Origin: Megachile rotundata
Taxonomy: Eukaryota > Arthropoda > Insecta > Hymenoptera > Megachilidae
NCBI RefSeq assembly: GCF_050947335.1
Contig: NC_134993.1
Location: forward strand, 7,378,001 to 7,442,000
Direction of reading: 5' to 3'
Length of the DNA stretch: 64,000 nucleotides
The position numbers and the translations under genes are program-made. Positions 1 through 12,560 of this stretch are shown in pieces; positions within the stretch are counted from its first letter, which is position 1; every line of letters starts with the position of its first letter. The notes beneath the pieces were generated by a model that worked only from the letters and a program-made list of their open reading frames with translations, was not told the DNA's origin and ran no database searches.

Positions 1-560
1 CTGTTCGAAATTTGCAATTTGCTTCGAATGATTGCGTAAACGTTGCGTCGAGTGATTGGTTGACAGCTAAATCATAATCGATTTTCAGATACGTTCGATA
101 CAATTTGATAAGCTTCGTAAATTAACAGTAATTTTTTAGTAATTTGGGAGGTTTGCTAAAAAGGACCATGCTAGCAATTCATTTTATTCTTATTATTTTT
201 GTGTAATACAAGGTAAAATGATTTTGTTATCAGGCAGTGAATATGTCATGAATATTTGTAGTCCTTTACTGAAAATTTTGAGGTTTTGATTAGAAAGTCT
301 ATTTTGCAATAATTTTATGACGTTTGATGTTTTACAATTGGGTACTTAATATGTAAATCTTGTAAAGTTTGTGTGGTAGTTTTTAATAAGAAATAGTTGT
401 CAATTGAGGATGAATTAAAAGAAATGTAAACACTTGCTATATTACTCCCAATGGTACGAAATAGTAAATTATAATTGCAAAAGACAGACTACTTAGGTTC
501 TTATTGAACAGCAATCTAAATCTTCTAGAAAAGTAATTCAAGAGTAATAAACAAGTAAAC
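1..560. other. AT-rich sequence, nothing recognised
   Basis: Unique-looking AT-rich DNA. I see no open frame of useful length, no repeat and no RNA gene. Confidence 0.6.
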
Positions 561-647
561 ATGACAGTAGATGAAGAAACGTACAAGTTTATTTACTTTA
601 GCAAAATTAAAATAAATTTTAATGCTTTCATATTGTATATTTCATAA
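561..647 (+). other. Short upstream open frame
   Basis: An ATG at 561 opens a 28-codon frame beginning MTVDEETYKF and ending at TAA. It overlaps the start of the next listed frame (622) in a different phase. It could be the 5' part of the same gene separated by a frameshift, or chance. No family is recognised. Confidence 0.2.
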
Positions 648-1002
648 TTCAGAACTACCTTTCAACATAGAATCTAAAAATTATGAGAGTTTAAAAAACA
701 TCATAGAATTATCCAATGATATGATCAATTTATTAAACCGAGGTATCTACCGGAACTATACCGAGAAATATAAATTGTTGACTGTGACATTATTGATAAA
801 TGAAGGTATATTTACATACAATATGAACCATTTAAATGGAAATATCTGTTATTTATGGCTCTATGAAAGTCCTCAAGAGTTATACTTTTTTCAGGAACAC
901 ATAGGAAACATTTTGATTGAAATTTCTTTCGAGGATTTTTTGTATAAAACCATAAAGAATAGAGATATTAAGGTGTTCTCGTTGAGGGAGTTAATATATT
1001 AA
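622..1002 (+). CDS. Hypothetical protein, 126 aa
   Basis: An ATG-started frame of 126 codons in DNA that is roughly three quarters A+T, where stop codons are frequent; by hand estimate a run this long is unusual by chance. The product is mixed in composition, with no signal peptide, no clear membrane segment and no motif I can name. Residues 60-100 are rich in aromatic and aliphatic residues (for example NICYLWLYESPQELYFF). A pyrimidine-rich stretch ending in CAG at about 650 could be a 3' splice site, so the true exon may start at 651 and the first ten residues may be intronic. A second ATG frame (561-647) overlaps in another phase. It may be a small lineage gene, a terminal exon, or a recently decayed gene. 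Confidence 0.38.
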   Translation: MLSYCIFHNSELPFNIESKNYESLKNIIELSNDMINLLNRGIYRNYTEKYKLLTVTLLINEGIFTYNMNHLNGNICYLWLYESPQELYFFQEHIGNILIEISFEDFLYKTIKNRDIKVFSLRELIY

Positions 1003-1205
1003 GGCGACGTTTATTTGATCAAATTCTGTTGTATTTTTTTATGGAGCGTCAATCTGTTATGTGAAAGCGGCCATTTTCGTACTTAACTATTCTTCATCTC
1101 GTAATAAAAAATGTCAGTTCACATTTAAAACTGCTGTAATCAGTGCAGAAGTCTATTCACTTGAATAGAAGTAACGAAAAAAAATAGAAATCTTCTTTTA
1201 CATTG

Positions 1206-1715
1206 TAGTGGGTCAGTAAGATAATGACACTGTTAACGCACAATAGTAGGATAGTAGCATAGCAGTATAATTATGGTGGCATTAGTAGAGTGGCACCATA
1301 GTGGAATAATACAACGGTACTATAATGGTATAAACAGTAAGACAGCAATAATAATATTACAGTGAAACAAGTACAATAGTAGTATAGTGTAGTCTAAGAT
1401 AGGGAGATAGTTAAATAAAATAGCACTAATAGACAAAACAGTAAAATAGTAAAGCAACACAATAGTATATACATAATAGTACATAACAGTACATTGAAAT
1501 AGTAAAGTAATAATATAGTACAGACTGAAATAGTGAAATAGGGAAACAGTAATGTAGTACATAGTAAACTGACAAACTCACCAAATAAAACAGGAAAGAT
1601 GTATAATATAATTACGTAAACAGCAGTATAAGATTAGAATACTAGAGTAACAGTACTATAATAGAATAAAACAGCATAATTTGATAACAAAACAATAGAA
1701 TAGCAGCACAAGTAC
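1206..1715. repeat. Degenerate AATAGTA/ACAGTA microsatellite block
   Basis: About 500 bp built of imperfect units such as AATAGTA, ATAGTAG and ACAGTATA, repeating every 6-10 bases. The 80-aa reverse frame at 1320-1562 is a by-product of this low-complexity sequence. Confidence 0.75.
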
Positions 1716-1798
1716 ATGATTATCTCGAATCTGAATCATTAAAATATTTGTTTCAAGTATTTTATAAATATTACCAAAACGCCGATGAGATAAACCTC

Positions 1799-1819
1799 GC
1801 AGGAAGATCGAGGTCCTGC
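1799..1819. other. Small inverted repeat
   Basis: GCAGGA and TCCTGC flank a 9-base loop, giving a perfect 6-bp stem at the left edge of a GC-richer island. Confidence 0.4.
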
Positions 1820-1825
1820 AAACAG

Positions 1826-2440
1826 AGTGTACTTTTACTATAACAAAACTGCATCCGGAAGTATTTATTTGCAGTCGAAGCTGTTTATCTCACACCTTTT
1901 TGTTGAATATTCACCGATGCACGCAGTGTCGAGATGCGATGACCGCTCCCGACAGTATTATATTCCTTTTCTCTTCTCCTTTTTTTCCTCCTTTTCGACT
2001 CGAAGACGAGATCGAGCGGATGGATAAGGCCGCGACATGTAGCGACGCGCAGGGCGCCCTTAATCCGGCAATAAAAACCTCGGCTCACGTATATTATTTT
2101 ATTTAGTTTCCCAAACTGCCACGGCTTAAACGCATCCATAATTACCGGCGACTACGTGAACCGCTTAACTTATCGCGCGTTTCGACCGAGTCTTCTCCCC
2201 GACCCTCTGTGCACCGGTACATCGTCGACGATCAACGTGTGCGTGTAACTGTACATGCAGCTTCGATCCTACGTACGAACATAATTTATGCGTGCGTGGA
2301 TTTTAACTCCCACGCCATCAAGACATACCGCAGGGTTGTTCGTGCCCACAACTGTGTATACAGCCTGATAAAAGAAAACAGTCCGATACTTGTACCTGTT
2401 GGTTTTATTTTACAGAAAATGAATGTTTAGGTAGATGTCC
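1826..2440. other. GC/CpG-richer island, no gene assigned
   Basis: Base composition rises and CpG steps become frequent. Several short overlapping frames occur on both strands, none with a recognisable product. It could hold an untranslated exon or regulatory DNA. Confidence 0.4.
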
Positions 2441-2917
2441 CGGGAATTTTCTGAACGTTCCAAATAATCAAGATGCCGTTTGTCTTGAAAGTGGGGCAAG
2501 TTTATAACATGTACCACGTGCGATCATTTTCATGAATATCTCGGAAGTATACCAAATATGGATACGATATTTTAGCATGTGATCAAGCCTTTATCATTCT
2601 CTTATTTCTATTTTATTTTCAATTTTATATTAAGTGTACACTGGTAAATTTTGATCATCATCAAGAAGCAGAATAAAACTACAGTCTCGTGAGTATATTC
2701 CCTATTTCACATTTTCAGTTTTTAGAGTAAAATAAGAAGTTCGAGTTAAGTTTTTTCACGTTACTAATTAGCAAGGCCTGGAGAGCCACTCGTGTTAAAT
2801 TGCTTACGGTCGTAAATAATATATGTATACATCTATATGTATGTAAATTAGTGGCGATTTTACGTTCGCAGTTTCAAGCATCCCTTGTCCGAAACGTAGC
2901 ATCCGAGATGACACTAC

Positions 2918-2940
2918 TTTCTCCTAAGTACCAGGAGAAA
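2918..2940. other. Perfect 8-bp stem hairpin
   Basis: TTTCTCCT and AGGAGAAA flank a 7-base loop. It lies just before the island at 2960. Function unknown. Confidence 0.5.
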
Positions 2941-2959
2941 TAAAATACATCCTCTTAGG

Positions 2960-3470
2960 CTTAACTACCGTATAATGGCTGCCAGTCTAGGTAGCGGTCG
3001 CAGATCATTGTATCTGGCAACCAGTTCTTTTTTTTCTGGCCAACGAAGGGCGCGAGAGGAGTACAGCGTAACAAGTGAAGGGCGCGATCAAGAGTAATGC
3101 GAAAACGGAGAACAGGCAGTGGTAAAAGGACGAAAAAGAAGAGAACAATGAGCGATGCTTGCGCTCGTTCCACGTAGACTCAGCAATTTTGTCGAATTGC
3201 AAGCGATTACCGTTGCACGGCAGCTCAAATTTTCCGTTTGTTTGAGTTACGGAGCTGCGCAAGGTCGCGAAATGGCTCTCTGCATCCGAGCTTCGAAAGA
3301 AAGATGGCTAATACTGAAACGCGTGCTGTCTCGGAGTACCAGCTCTGGAAAAGGTACACGATGAACTGTTTGAAGAGCGAGTAACAGAGATCGTAACCAG
3401 AAGAAATTAGAGGTCTGGCTGGCGGACTGAATAAACGGAAATAAAACAGGGAAGAAACACGTTGTTGTGT
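2960..3470. other. GC/CpG-richer island, no gene assigned
   Basis: Frames on both strands are 69-85 codons long and mutually overlapping, which points to composition rather than coding. AAAAGGTACA near 3350 resembles a weak splice donor only. Confidence 0.35.
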
Positions 3471-5937
3471 TTCACGTATTGCTGATTTAGTAAATGCGCA
3501 AAATCTTTAATACTGTTCTCACGCAATACGATGACCTGCAGAAATTAATACCTTGCATTGTAATAACATATAAGCTATTTATTTTGAAAGTGGCTATCTT
3601 TTTGGAAAAATTAAGATGATACAATAGACAAATTTTTATCTGTAAGAAATCTATAATGAAAATAATTCAAATTTCCTAATATTTGGGTGGTGTTTGAATA
3701 TTTAACGTATTGAAAAAATTCTAGAGACAGCATATGAAAATTCGGGCCAAAATGATTGTAATTAAGAAAAAGAATAACTGAACAACTGAAATATCTGTTT
3801 AGTTAACAATTAATTTTATTGGTATTTCTGTTTAATTTTGTTTTGATGTTGATGCCAATTGGTGAATTATATGTTTTTAATTAGAAAATCTGTATAAAAA
3901 TTGTCTGTAATATTTCTTATTTGAAGTATTCTTAATCGACCCGTTGACAAATTAAAACCGTTGATTATCTGCCCAATGATCCAGAACATGAACACGTACA
4001 TTAATCACAATGTTCCTGTTGGACACGTTTACAACTGTATATCTTAATTGTGAAAAAGCAGGATGTGAAAACGTCAAAGCTGTAATGTCATGGCACACCA
4101 TAAAATAGTAACACAAATTAAAAATGAGTTTTTATTAGAATTATATTTTGACTTTTATGACACTTAAAATTTGTTATATGTAACCAACTTTCGGAAATTT
4201 ATATCAATCTAATCATCGATTTAATATCAATTTTCAATTAATATTTTTTTCTGGATATGAATAATTATAAGAAATTACGACAATATTCATAGTGGTTATA
4301 GTAGTTTTTGTTCAACAATTATTAATCCTTTTTGTGAAAAAAAAAAACGATATATCATTGTCAGTCACACTTACAAAATATAATTGCCATTTGTTAATTC
4401 TTTCTTGTATTTTAATATGTTTCTTTTTGAATTGTTTAAACGTTCAGAAAACTACTTTTACTATTGTAATTAACTGTAATACGGTCCAGTAAGTGCGCCA
4501 TATATGATTATTATAAACATTGTTTCTTATTTTGTTTTATAGAATAATCTAGTAAAGTTATAAACAAAACTAAAACACCCTGTACTGCATCGCACAAATC
4601 AATCATTTCATATTTTTATTATAATTTTTAATAAAATATTTGAAATCTGACATTGATACAAAACTCTTTTCTTATTATTATGAATAGAACATGTTAACAG
4701 AGTTTGACAACCCTGGGACACCTTGTGTTGTTCGCAACAATTGTAGTATTATTTTTCTTTCAAAATTCATGAATCATGACATGTCGGCATTATATCAGCA
4801 AGTAATATGTTCACAGATTCAATTCACTTTTCAAAGTTTATTTGTGTGAACAAGACGTATTTTAGATAAATCTATTGTAACGGTCGTAGCCACATTATCA
4901 TATCCATTCAATGAAACAAGATGGCTGTGGCCACAAACCACAAGCTTGCTTTTTAAGAACACAAAATATGATTTCTTTATGCATTACAAATATCTACGCT
5001 GTTCGCATCGCATTGTGCAACATTAATGTCGTGGTAGTATCGCGATAATATAATAATTACAAATGTCTTTCTGAGGAAAAGTATCAAGAAATGTATATAT
5101 AACCTAAGTAAAGTTGGTACTTAAACGTAAGTATTTAACACTTCACCTTATGGTGTATGAAAATTAAATATGTCATTAGGTAAAAAATGTTTGTTCTGTT
5201 CTCAGAACTGTAACATGGTCACAAAGATGGCGATCTACAGTTTCAACTATTCTGATAATTATTCAAATTTATTTTAAATATTTTAAATTTTGTGAAAGTT
5301 ACTCAGCATTTTTGTCATACAACAATCTTATTAACACATTTATTATAAATAAACTAATAATTTATTATTAATATTATAAAACGACAACATTAACAAAAAT
5401 AGTTTTGTTTCCTACTAATACTTCAAAAGAATTAAACATTATAATTTACTTAGTAGTTTGATTAATTTATTAGAATACAAATTCCTTACCTTACGTGTTA
5501 CGTGTTTTAAAATTTTCTAAAGAACCAAAAATAGCTGTTTATATTTAGCGAGTGTTTATGTAATCACGAATCTTTACGCAATCGATTGCATTATTCATTT
5601 ATCATTTGTGAAAAAATCGCATTACAGTTTAAATACCAATTGCCTATAACTTGTATAATTTGCAAAAATTGAAAACGAATTAAAATACGATAAAATGACA
5701 TTTTTACAGTGTGAAACTGAAAGAAAATATTAATTATTAAATATACATTCTTGCAATTAACAGCGGTACGATTTATGCCAATATGGTAAGCAAACATGTT
5801 TTAAGGCTGCATGAAATTTATGGATTATGGAAATATGAGCAATGCCACGTGTTTGTTAGTATTTATAGTCTAGCCTTATATTTAAGTCCGACTTATATGA
5901 GACCTCAAGTCATCGTCTCGATTCATAAATCATGTAA
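3471..5937. other. AT-rich sequence, nothing recognised
   Basis: About 2.5 kb of AT-rich DNA with no long frame, tandem repeat or inverted repeat that I can detect. Confidence 0.55.
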
Positions 5938-6073
5938 TAAGGTGATCTTGAATAGTAACTTGGAGCTAACTCTTAGCTAAAATGATCTTGAACAGTAATT
6001 TAGAGCGAAATCTTAGCTAAGGTGATCTTAAACGGTGATTTAGGGTTAGAGCTTAGCTAAGATGATCTTAGAA
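5938..6073. repeat. Tandem repeat, 40-bp unit, 3.4 copies
   Basis: Units start at 5938, 5978, 6018 and 6058 (partial), exactly 40 bp apart. Each begins TAAgrTGATCTTgAA and ends CTTAGC. Copies are roughly 75-85% alike by eye. Confidence 0.85.
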
Positions 6074-6329
6074 GATTTTGTTCAGTTACAATCTATAAAC
6101 CTACCTCATTTCTAATAAATATTCATTTCAGAATGACTGTTCTCATAATCAATGAATGTTGATCATAGAAAAGTTGAAAATAAGATTTTATGTAGGTCGA
6201 TTCTTTTTTTAAAACATTTATCAGTAATTTATTTAAAAATAAATGAATTGTTTGTAGAAATTTTGTAAATTATATTTTGCTATGGATGTTATCAATTTTT
6301 ATAATTTATTGCATTTGGGATTTGAAAAT

Positions 6330-6560
6330 TTGGAGATAGGATGGGTATTTGGTGACTTTAGTATCTAGCGATACCTAGGATTTCTAGGTATATAGAAATC
6401 TAGTGACATAGCAATCTAGCGATTTGATGGTTTAAGGAGACTTAGAAATTTGAGATTTAGGAGTTAAAAAGTGTAGGTATTTGAGGTTTCCAGAATTTGG
6501 AAATCTAGAAATATGGAAATGTAGAGGAATGGGAACTTGTGGATATGGAACCTACATCCA
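6330..6560. repeat. Degenerate A/T-periodic block
   Basis: Imperfect units such as GAAATCTAG, GATTTAGG and GGAAATGTAG recur about every 8-11 bases. It is a short member of the periodic class seen at larger scale elsewhere in the window. Confidence 0.55.
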
Positions 6561-6735
6561 TAAATTGACTCTTGAACCTACAAGATCTTTAGCAGCTGTG
6601 ACAGTCAGAACTACCTAAATATGACTGCAGTAGTATAATAAATAAAGAGTGTTGAAATGATACGTATATTTTATATGTAGTAATTATACAAATTACAATT
6701 GGTCTCGAATTCAAAACTCGATCTTCATACAAATA

Positions 6736-7240
6736 CAGTCCCTGGCCATCAAATTAGGACTACATACGAAGATTACACTATTATGGCTATTATATCATCT
6801 ATAGAAAATTGTCTTACGTCAGTAAAATTATTACTAAATACATTGATAATGATATACATAGCAATTTACTACCGTGATAATAAATTATGCGGTTGATGAG
6901 CGACTAAGGACCTTGCGTTTACGTTAGGAGTATCGAAAGCGTGTCAGATAAAATTTGAATGCCACAGAAAATGTATGTTTACTCAAAAGACTAGCTTACA
7001 ACTCTCCAGTCACGTTATCTGAGTTGAAAAGAGTTACAAATATTTGGGAAGATAACGAAGATATAAAGCATATGATCAATGTATACAGAGCATGTCCGAT
7101 ACAAGCTGCGACCAAACCAAGGGTGGAAATACAAGATATTAACATGTGTTAATGTCTTATACAATTACAATTTGAACAGGACAATTTTACAGAAAACGTG
7201 AAAAATTCTGAAAATAGTGGTAATTCGATGGCTACGATCT
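6736..7240. mobile_element. Decayed Tc1-like element, about 500 bp
   Basis: The left end reads TA then CAGTCCCTGGCCATCAAATT. The right part (7183-7235), read in reverse, gives GCCATCGAATTA followed by a TTTTTCACGTTTTCTG tract. The same end, in one piece, recurs at 46264-46316. TA-CAGT ends are typical of the Tc1/mariner superfamily. The 65-codon frame inside (6955-7152) may be a remnant of a transposase N-terminal region, but I cannot align it with confidence. The outermost bases at the right end have diverged. Confidence 0.6.
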
Positions 7241-7279
7241 AAGTCACATTAAAACGTTACGAGTCTGATGTTATAAACC

Positions 7280-8060
7280 TAGGGGTTAAACATTTCTGGA
7301 TCACCAGTACTGGCTATTCCGTAGTAGGATTTTTCCAGTCGCCGAATAAAGAAGGGGGAGTAAGACAGGAGGAGAAAGAGAGTTCGGCGTGCGCCTCCAG
7401 CAGACCCGCTAGAAGGAGGATAATTCCCTGTAAGTGGATAATGCCCCGACAGTGCTCCTTGCCTACGCACCCAAGATCATCTTCTGTCTTCCTCCTCCTA
7501 TTTCACGATCCTTCTTTCGTACCATCGGATCGTTTCGCATGGTAGTTTTGTGGCTAGTGGTTGAAGGCTTTGTAGTTTGGAACCCGAGTCTCCGTCGCTC
7601 TTTCTATCGTTTCTATCTGTGCCGCTATCTCCCTCCTTCTCGAAAGATCTTATTGTGCAACTCGCTTTGAAAGTTCCACTCGTTGCACCCGGACGCGCCA
7701 CCACCGTGGAATTCGCGTTTTTCCTTCTTTCACTCTTTCTCCATCCTCCTCTGGACCCTGGCCGTTGCTTTGCTCCCTTCTGGAGTTTTATCGCGCGAGA
7801 TACCCTCGCTGCCGTTTGCGGTTCATCCTCCAATTATCCCTAATACAGAGAATGCCGTGGAGCGTTATTATTACTCTCGGCTGTTTCGGATTGTTGCTCT
7901 TCCCTCGAGATTTTCGTTTGCGCCGCGTATTTTGTTGTAGTCTAAACTCGGACAAGTGTACGAAAGGTAATTGGCCGGGCTCTTGCGGCCGCGGATACAA
8001 AACAAACGCGAGTAAAGGTATTTAACCAGTTAACTGCGTATACACGTCAATCCAAAACTT
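7280..8060. other. GC/CpG-richer island with many shadow frames
   Basis: Balanced base composition, pyrimidine-rich tracts and a NotI site (7986-7993). Frames of 60-110 codons overlap on both strands and none looks like a known protein. GAAAGGTAATT near 7963 and AAAGGTATTT near 8016 could be splice donors of an untranslated exon. Confidence 0.35.
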
Positions 8061-8880
8061 TATTTCGGACCCGGTTAACGTCCTGCTGCTCAGAGTAGTA
8101 GTTAACGATCGAGTGGGAACCTTTGTTAATAAAAACGTTTCTGCTTATTTTCGACGTTTAATCAGAGTGCATTATATACATACATATAACTTGAATCAGT
8201 TACACTGTAGTTACTCTATAACTAATCGATTTATAGTCTACGACTTACAAACATATTTTCATATTCGTAGTCTATGAGTACACTTTTCTTATTTCGAATA
8301 AGTCAGCGTAATTTAAGGGAAATATATATATATTCTTTTTTAATGTAGAAAAGTGATAACAATGAACGTTCGCAATTTTGGTAGATATTAAATTGTGTAC
8401 TTCACAAATGGCCTTGTTGCAATAACTGCATGTATTGTTAATAACTTATGAGACAAGTAATTATGTAGATAATATAGTATATGCAAGATAGTATAACATA
8501 GTATATGAATTGGAAAATGTAATGGCGAAGTTTCAGATGACTCGTGATGTTTAAAAAGATAAATAGTGATTTCCTGCAATTATTGTTACTTTATTATTCC
8601 TATATTATTAGCAGTATTATCTAACTTATCTCTGGACATGGCGACCGTTGCTATTAATAAAAAGTTTCTGTAATTGTAGGGGAAGTCGGTGTACATCGCA
8701 GAGAGTCTAAACTTTACGCAATTATGGAAACTAATAATGCTGTAAGATTATAGCGTGCATTTTTGAGAAATAAGGGAAAAGCTTATTTCAAGTTTTTTAA
8801 TCTTGCTATAATGAAGTAAATTAGTTACGACGAAGGAACTGTTTGTGCGATTACGATTTTATAAAGCACAAGTAAGATCT
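8061..8880. other. AT-rich sequence, nothing recognised
   Basis: No frame or repeat that I can support, apart from short (TA)n at about 8322-8335. Confidence 0.5.
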
Positions 8881-8889
8881 TAACGGTAG

Positions 8890-9720
8890 CTTCGAAATAT
8901 TGGAATTTATGGATTTGATGATTTAGACATTTAGAATTTTGGAAATTTGTAGATGTAGGAGTTTGTGCATTCAGAAATTTGGAAATGGGAAATTAGGAGT
9001 TTCGAGGTTAAAAAATAAGTGAAATTCAGAATTTTGAAATTTATATACTTAAGAATTTGGGATTTTATAATTTAAGAATTTGGATTTATGGAAATTCGAG
9101 TATATAGGAATTTTTCGAATTTAGGAGCTACCGTGTGTATACAATAAAAAATTAAAAAATATAGAAACTTAAATTTAAGAATTAAATAATTTGAGAACTT
9201 AGAATAATGAGATATTGGGTAATTGAGAATTTGGGAATTTTAAAGGATGAAGCTTTGCTTTTTTGAAAATTTAGAAGTTTGGAAAGTTCAAAGTGTGATA
9301 CTTGGAAATTTGTCAATTTGGAAATTTAAAGAATTGTAAATTTAAATAGAAGGCTAAGGACTCGAAAATTTAGAAATTGTAGTACTTAAAAATTTGGAAA
9401 TTGCAAATATTCAGTAGTTTTTAATTTTCCATCTCCCAAATTTCTAAATTCACAAATTTACCATTTTAAGCTCCAAATTTAAAAAATTATGAAATTTCCC
9501 ATTTACTTAAATTTTCAAACTATCAAATGCTCATATTCTCAGTTTCTCAAACTTCAAAATCTTTAATTATTTTCTTAAAATTATAAACTCTCAAATTTTC
9601 AAATTTTCAACTGTCTGTTTCCCAAATTATCAAATATTCAATTTCGTCTAAACTTCCAAACTCTCAAATTTTCAATTCCAAATCTTCAAATCTTCAAATC
9701 TCCAAATCTCAGAAACTTAA
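8890..9720. repeat. A/T-periodic block that switches strand at about 9420
   Basis: From 8890 to about 9415 the + strand is built of units like GGAAATTTAGAA; from about 9420 to 9720 it is built of the complementary type, CCAAATTTCTAA. The two halves therefore form a long, imperfect inverted structure. Spacing between AAATTT cores is near 9-11 bases. Confidence 0.7.
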
Positions 9721-9724
9721 TTAG

Positions 9725-10215
9725 TTATACAAATAAAGTCGTATATAAAATTTTACAACTCACATTAACTATAAGTTCATTGTTTTCAGATATTTTCAAT
9801 AATTAAAAATTTTTTAATTTTGTTCAAAAGTTTCGTTTCACATAAATTATTTTTGATCATACTACATATTAATACAATTTTTAATATAAGAAAATAAATA
9901 TAACTAAATGTACAAATAAGTTTTATTCAGAGTCACTTTCGTATATATTGCAGTTAATAAAAATAACAATACTTGATTGTAATAACAAGCCAATAAAAAA
10001 ATACGAAACAGTACTGCTACAATAATAAACGCAATAGAGAGGCTAATAATGGGCGAAACGAGGTTAGTTCTAGATTCACACTAAAAGGGGTGCTCTCTGC
10101 TGAAGCGCCGAACAATTGAATCGTAACTAGTTTACATATTAGAATGTCAGGAAATGAGGGAAACATACAGGTGAATTTTGTCATAGACATGTCGACAATC
10201 CATCAAGTAAAGCGC
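9725..10215. other. AT-rich sequence, nothing recognised
   Basis: No supported frame or repeat. Confidence 0.5.
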
Positions 10216-10217
10216 GG

Positions 10218-10360
10218 CAAATTCAAATATAATTATGTAAATTTGAAGATCTAGAAATGCAAGTTTTAGTAAATTCTAATAAAATTATACAGTAAATTCA
10301 AATATAATTATGCAGAAAACTCGAATATAACTTTGCAGAAAATTCAAATATAATTATAAG
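10218..10360 (+). repeat. Short tandem repeat, about 23-bp unit
   Basis: AAATTCAAATATAATTATG occurs at 10218 and again as three tandem units from about 10290 to 10358 (AAAATTCAAATATAAT, AAACTCGAATATAACT and so on). It abuts the truncated left end of the MITE copy that follows. Confidence 0.65.
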
Positions 10361-10798
10361 CAAATAGAGAAATTTCTCTATTTAGTATGTTTGTTTCCTT
10401 GTTTTGTTTCACTGTATCCCCTTTTATATTTCAGCTAAGAGTACTTGTCCGCAGTATAGACTACTTGCATAATGCAGTAAAAAGCATTCTATAGCAGATT
10501 TGTTAATAATTTTACCCTTGTCCCATTGCACGTGAAATAAAGTTTCAAAGTATTTAACTTCAAGTTACGCTTTTACCCCATTTTCGGGGAAAGTGCAGAG
10601 TAGTTGCATTTTAAACAATTTCCTATCAAAATCAAAATGTACAAGGAAAATTAAGGTACTAGTTAATATTAATTAAATAGTAGTAATTGGGCAAAGCGTT
10701 CGATATGGACAGCGTTAAATATTTACATAGCAGACTGAAATACTTACGGTTAAATACAAACTTTACAAAAACCAGTCTGCACTTACCCCACTTCACCT
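10350..10798 (+). mobile_element. MITE family 1, copy D (left-truncated)
   Basis: Homologous over about 440 bp to the internal and right part of the complete copy at 25208. It ends in the terminal repeat CTTACCCCACTTCACCT followed by TA (10799-10800). The left terminal repeat is missing, replaced by the short tandem repeat. Unlike copies A, B and C it lacks the shared 1-kb flank. Non-coding. Confidence 0.8.
10362..10383. other. 22-bp perfect palindrome
   Basis: AAATAGAGAAA followed directly by its complement TTTCTCTATTT, with no spacer. It sits where the tandem repeat meets MITE copy D; the other copies have a mismatched version of this site. Confidence 0.75.
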
Positions 10799-10800
10799 TA

Positions 10801-12540
10801 ATAATGATGTAATAATTAGACAGTAAAATTACTGGCAACAGTAATGGTGGAACTTCAGCACATATTTATCGATGATGAATATGGTAATGATACCAGCAAG
10901 TTTCTCAGGAATCATCCAAGTAAGATATCATAAGTTTGATAATAAATCGGTCCTAGTATGTTAAAAAGGCACGGAGAATCCTAGCTTTCAGAGTGAGATT
11001 TATGGCGCATCCACGTAAATCACGAATGTCAACCATCCGTTAACCGTCGGTTATTCGAAGACTGTCAGCTCTCAGCCATATCCACCATACACTTTATAAT
11101 GATTAACTAAACTGGCAATTACCCAGCGCTTCGGGCCCACCGAATTATCATTCAGCTCGCGGACACCGATGCCCGTTGTACAGCCACGAATCTGACTAGA
11201 ATATTATACATAACAAAACTGTGTTCGTCGAGGTCTCCGTTGATCTCTGCCCGCTGCTTGTCTACCGAGTCATCCCCGTACGTGGAAATACTTCTACGCC
11301 GGGCACGGGACAACGAACCTAAGTCTGCTAGAATGCACCTCGAAAACACTTGGCTTATGGCTATGGCCAGCTAGAACACTATCAGCTCCCTCGCACTATG
11401 TCGAGCAACGGGAAGAGAGCCAATAGGATTGTGCTTTGCTTACTAGTGGCTGACGTTATGGATTTTTCTGACAACGAGTCATGGCATCCATGAGAATACT
11501 TCATAGAGCGTTCGCGAAACCGTTCTGCAATCCACCATAAGATCGTTTCACACGGAACACTTTGCTCCTTCGATCGTTCTCGATCATTCTCGAAAGTACG
11601 CGAGAGGTTATAAAATGATACTTCCGGTTTCCACGCAGGAGTTGGATCTTCTTCTTGGTTTATAGCGGTTAAATTATTGTACCGAACAGATTTCTTTTTA
11701 GAAACAACGTGACTTAATTAATGGTGTTTATGCTTGATATTTTGTAGAAAAGCTGGTGTGGATATAAGGTTATGTTATAAATAATAGTATTTCATAAATT
11801 AGTATTTTATAAAGTATTTTATAAATAATGATTTATAATGAATGATAACTCATTTTGAAAGACAAATTTATTGTCAATTTCATTCTATTATAGTCTTTTA
11901 AATCTCTCTGCCAATATTCTTTCAAACCTAGTAAGGATTCACATCAAGTTACTGTCTACTTAACAAGTTTTATATTTTTATTTACAGAAAATGAATCGTC
12001 CTATAATAGAAAACCAGCTGAAGTATTAATTAGACCTTAAAGTAGGCAATTCTTGCATCAGTCGTAAAACACACGGTAATTTCGTAGATTCTGATGCGAA
12101 ATAATGTATATCAATCGTTAGCACGAGAAATACTATTGGCTAGATAATTGGTTTTAAATTACTCGATGGTACCCGAAAGCACGCCGATCGAAAGTTAACG
12201 GCTGACACGTTTATGATCGTAAGAACCACCTTGAGACTTGACCGTCGTAAAGTCATTGCAATCGATGGGCAAAAAGTTTCCCCGTGGATGATTCGTTCAC
12301 ACCGCGTCGAGCATTTAGCTGTTGCAGGAAAGACCATCAAAGAGAAGCTGAGGCCGAGAACAGCGAAATCGCTCTGGCGGCAGCCTATAAAATTCAGAAG
12401 ATAAATGTAGATTTCAGGGCGGTGTTTGACTATCTGTTCTTCCCCTTTGAAACCCATAACCATGTGAAACATTACGTTAGGCTGTTGCATGGATTTAACG
12501 ACGATGAGTATTACTATACGTTCTTTCGTCCGTTCGTTTA
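10801..12540. other. Mixed region with an island at 11040-11640, no gene assigned
   Basis: The middle part is CpG-richer and carries a 65-codon reverse frame (11152-11349). The right part carries a 151-codon reverse frame (12140-12595) opposed by two forward frames (12213-12404, 12284-12541). The product sequences are not recognised, and opposing open frames argue that these are not all coding. Confidence 0.35.
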
Positions 12541-12542
12541 AC

Positions 12543-12559
12543 GGGTGCATCATGCACCC
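12543..12559. other. Perfect hairpin beside a tandem duplication
   Basis: GGGTGCA and TGCACCC flank a 3-base loop. It ends one base before the 100-bp tandem duplication begins. Confidence 0.6.
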
Positions 12560-12560
12560 T

